Source: Oscillospiraceae bacterium (GTDB taxonomy: Bacteria > Bacillota > Clostridia > Oscillospirales > JAKOTC01). Taken from it: 64,000 nt of DNA. A model generated the notes under the pieces. The model saw only the letters and a list, made by a program, of their open reading frames with translations. It had not been told where the DNA came from and searched no databases. Shown here piece by piece: positions 61,985 through 64,000 of the stretch (position 1 is its first letter; each line of letters opens with the position of its first letter). The position numbers and the translations under genes were made by a program. Where the stretch lies: positions 1 to 64,000 of the forward strand of contig DAOPZJ010000003.1 in assembly GCA_035353335.1 (NCBI GenBank). The letters run 5' to 3'.

Positions 61985-61988
<4 letters not shown>
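60681..61988 (-). CDS. tilS: tRNA(Ile)-lysidine synthase
   Basis: 435 residues. The PP-loop AFSGGADSSALLDF binds ATP. ARRDAEFCRVICQRKG, LTAHNSDDNLETMLLNIIRGSGLKG and the linker and C-terminal domains (DYFRSNGIGKPLKKWYNEYGVP) complete the family pattern. It changes C34 of tRNA-Ile(CAU) to lysidine and so allows AUA decoding. Overlaps the dnaB stop by 4 bp. The catalytic tripeptide HNSDDN varies from the usual HHxDD by Asn for the second His. Confidence 0.95.
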
Positions 61989-63376
<1,388 letters not shown>

Positions 63377-63401
63377 GAATCCGCCCGCCCTTTCGTCCGG
63401 A

Positions 63402-63851
63402 TTACTTCTCTTCCTGCTTGGTCACTTTCAGATTGACGGTCACCGCCACCTCGGGATGCAGCTTGATGCTTGCCGCATAATCGCCGTAAGTCTTGATCTC
63501 GGGGATCGTAATCCGCTTTTTGTCAACCTCAATGCCGGTCGCCGCGGAAATCGCCTGCGCGACCTCAGCGGAAGTGACCGCGCCGAACAACTTGTTTGTG
63601 CCGCCGCGCGCTTTGATCTCAACAGTCACACCGTCGAGTTTTGCGCCGTGATCGATTGCCGCCTGGCGCTGTTCTTTGGCATGATGTTCGAGCGACGCCG
63701 TCTTTGCGGCGACTTCCTTTAAAATCTCGGCGGTGGCCTCGATCGCCATGCCCTTCGGTATCAAAAAATTGCGCGCGTAGCCGTCTTTTGCGTTGATGAT
63801 TTCGCCGGCTTTTCCGACGCTCTTGACGTCGACTTTCAACATGACTTTCAT
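63402..63851 (-). CDS. rplI: 50S ribosomal protein L9
   Basis: 149 residues, the family length. [33 protein letters not shown] (L9 signature) and the C-terminal [21 protein letters not shown]. The ATG at 63851 has AAAGGGGAAG upstream; a 6-codon longer frame is less likely. Neighbour of dnaB, as usual. Confidence 0.97.
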   Translation of the reverse strand: MKVMLKVDVKSVGKAGEIINAKDGYARNFLIPKGMAIEATAEILKEVAAKTASLEHHAKEQRQAAIDHGAKLDGVTVEIKARGGTNKLFGAVTSAEVAQAISAATGIEVDKKRITIPEIKTYGDYAASIKLHPEVAVTVNLKVTKQEEK

Positions 63852-63881
63852 GTACTCTTCCCCTTTCAAACTCGCCTGCGG

Positions 63882-64000
63882 TCAGTTTTGGGTCTCGTTC
63901 TCTTCTGTGTCTGTATCCGTTTCGTTCCCGGTATAAGCCCCGATTACCCGTTCGAGACGCCTGAATGCGGCATACCGCCCGACACCCGGAAGCTGTGCCG
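63882..64000 (-). CDS. C-terminal end of an unrecognised protein (truncated at window edge)
   Basis: The open frame enters at the right edge and ends at TGA 63882-63884, 31 nt before the rplI start. It encodes about 38 residues: LPGVGRYAAFRRLERVIGAY, then an acidic, Thr/Glu-rich end. In Firmicutes gdpP often precedes rplI, but these residues do not resemble the GdpP C-terminus. The identity stays open. Confidence 0.55.
   Translation of the reverse strand, partial: AQLPGVGRYAAFRRLERVIGAYTGNETDTDTEENETQN

Noticed and set aside
63882..64000. Assigning the truncated right-edge gene to gdpP
   Set aside because: Position before rplI suggests gdpP, but the visible C-terminus lacks the DHHA1 GGH-type ending.

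Overview
The window looks like a chromosomal segment of a spore-forming, single-membrane Firmicute of class Clostridia, probably related to the Oscillospirales. The evidence is the GlgC/GlgD glycogen pair, the sporulation protease SpoIVB, the YmfF/YmfH M16 peptidase pair, DUF4364 and PadR/DUF1700 proteins, many lipoproteins with ordinary lipoboxes, strong AGGAGG-type ribosome binding sites and frequent TTG or GTG starts. Species assignment is an inference. No rRNA, tRNA, CRISPR array, transposase or prophage gene was seen, and no stretch over 300 bases lacks a gene.

Layout. 1-6.3 kb: the end of an AraC/GyrI-type regulator, then on the minus strand a pseudouridine catabolic pair (psuK-psuG) and a three-gene surface module (VTC polyphosphate-polymerase domain, DUF4956 membrane protein, beta-helix lipoprotein). 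6.5-9.5 kb: a divergent two-component system followed by a DUF4838 protein. 9.5-14.5 kb: a foldase-like lipoprotein, an orphan LolD-type ATPase, RNase HI and a complete SsuABC/TauABC-type importer. 14.6-17.6 kb: PadR/DUF1700 and two translationally coupled SDR genes. 17.8-22.8 kb, minus: a 955-residue unassigned protein and a dus-ykgJ-trmB tRNA-modification operon. 23-30 kb, minus: glgB-glgC-glgD-glgA and spoIVB. 30.3-42 kb, plus: M16 peptidases, an Lgt-like protein with a degraded active site, folD, an orphan solute-binding lipoprotein, DUF1846, a URO-D-like methyltransferase, a Gfo/Idh oxidoreductase, a mannonate-type SDR and a C_GCAxxG_C_C protein. 42-44 kb, minus: GNAT and MFS genes. 44.3-51.3 kb, plus: maf, minD, a methylglyoxal synthase-like pseudoenzyme, hisS, aspS, rodA and DUF4364. 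51.4-57.3 kb, minus: mrdA (pbp2), mreD, mreC, mreB, prfB. 57.5 kb to the end: yfbR (plus), then ftsH, hpt, tilS, dnaB, rplI and a truncated upstream gene (minus).

How parts work together. The maf-mre-min-rodA-mgsA neighbourhood known from Firmicutes is present but split into two convergent halves (maf, minD, mgsA-like and rodA on plus; mreBCD and pbp2 on minus), with hisS and aspS inserted, without minC or minE, and with an mgsA copy that has lost its catalytic motifs. The glycogen operon has a strong promoter whose spacer is filled by a 19-bp palindrome. psuK carries its own DNA-binding domain and has a 14-bp palindrome between its predicted transcription start and its Shine-Dalgarno site. 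PadR has a symmetric site on its own -10 box.

Two dispersed non-coding repeat families were found: a palindromic family ending in TGTAGGGG (at least five copies, two of them 87-96 bp with inverted ends) and a CCTCT..GGAGGGGTG..CGGGGTGGT family (two copies). The strongest candidates for new biology are the two intact but active-site-degraded enzyme homologues (MgsA-like and Lgt-like), the polyphosphate/beta-helix surface module, the glg operator, and the unassigned 955-residue protein.
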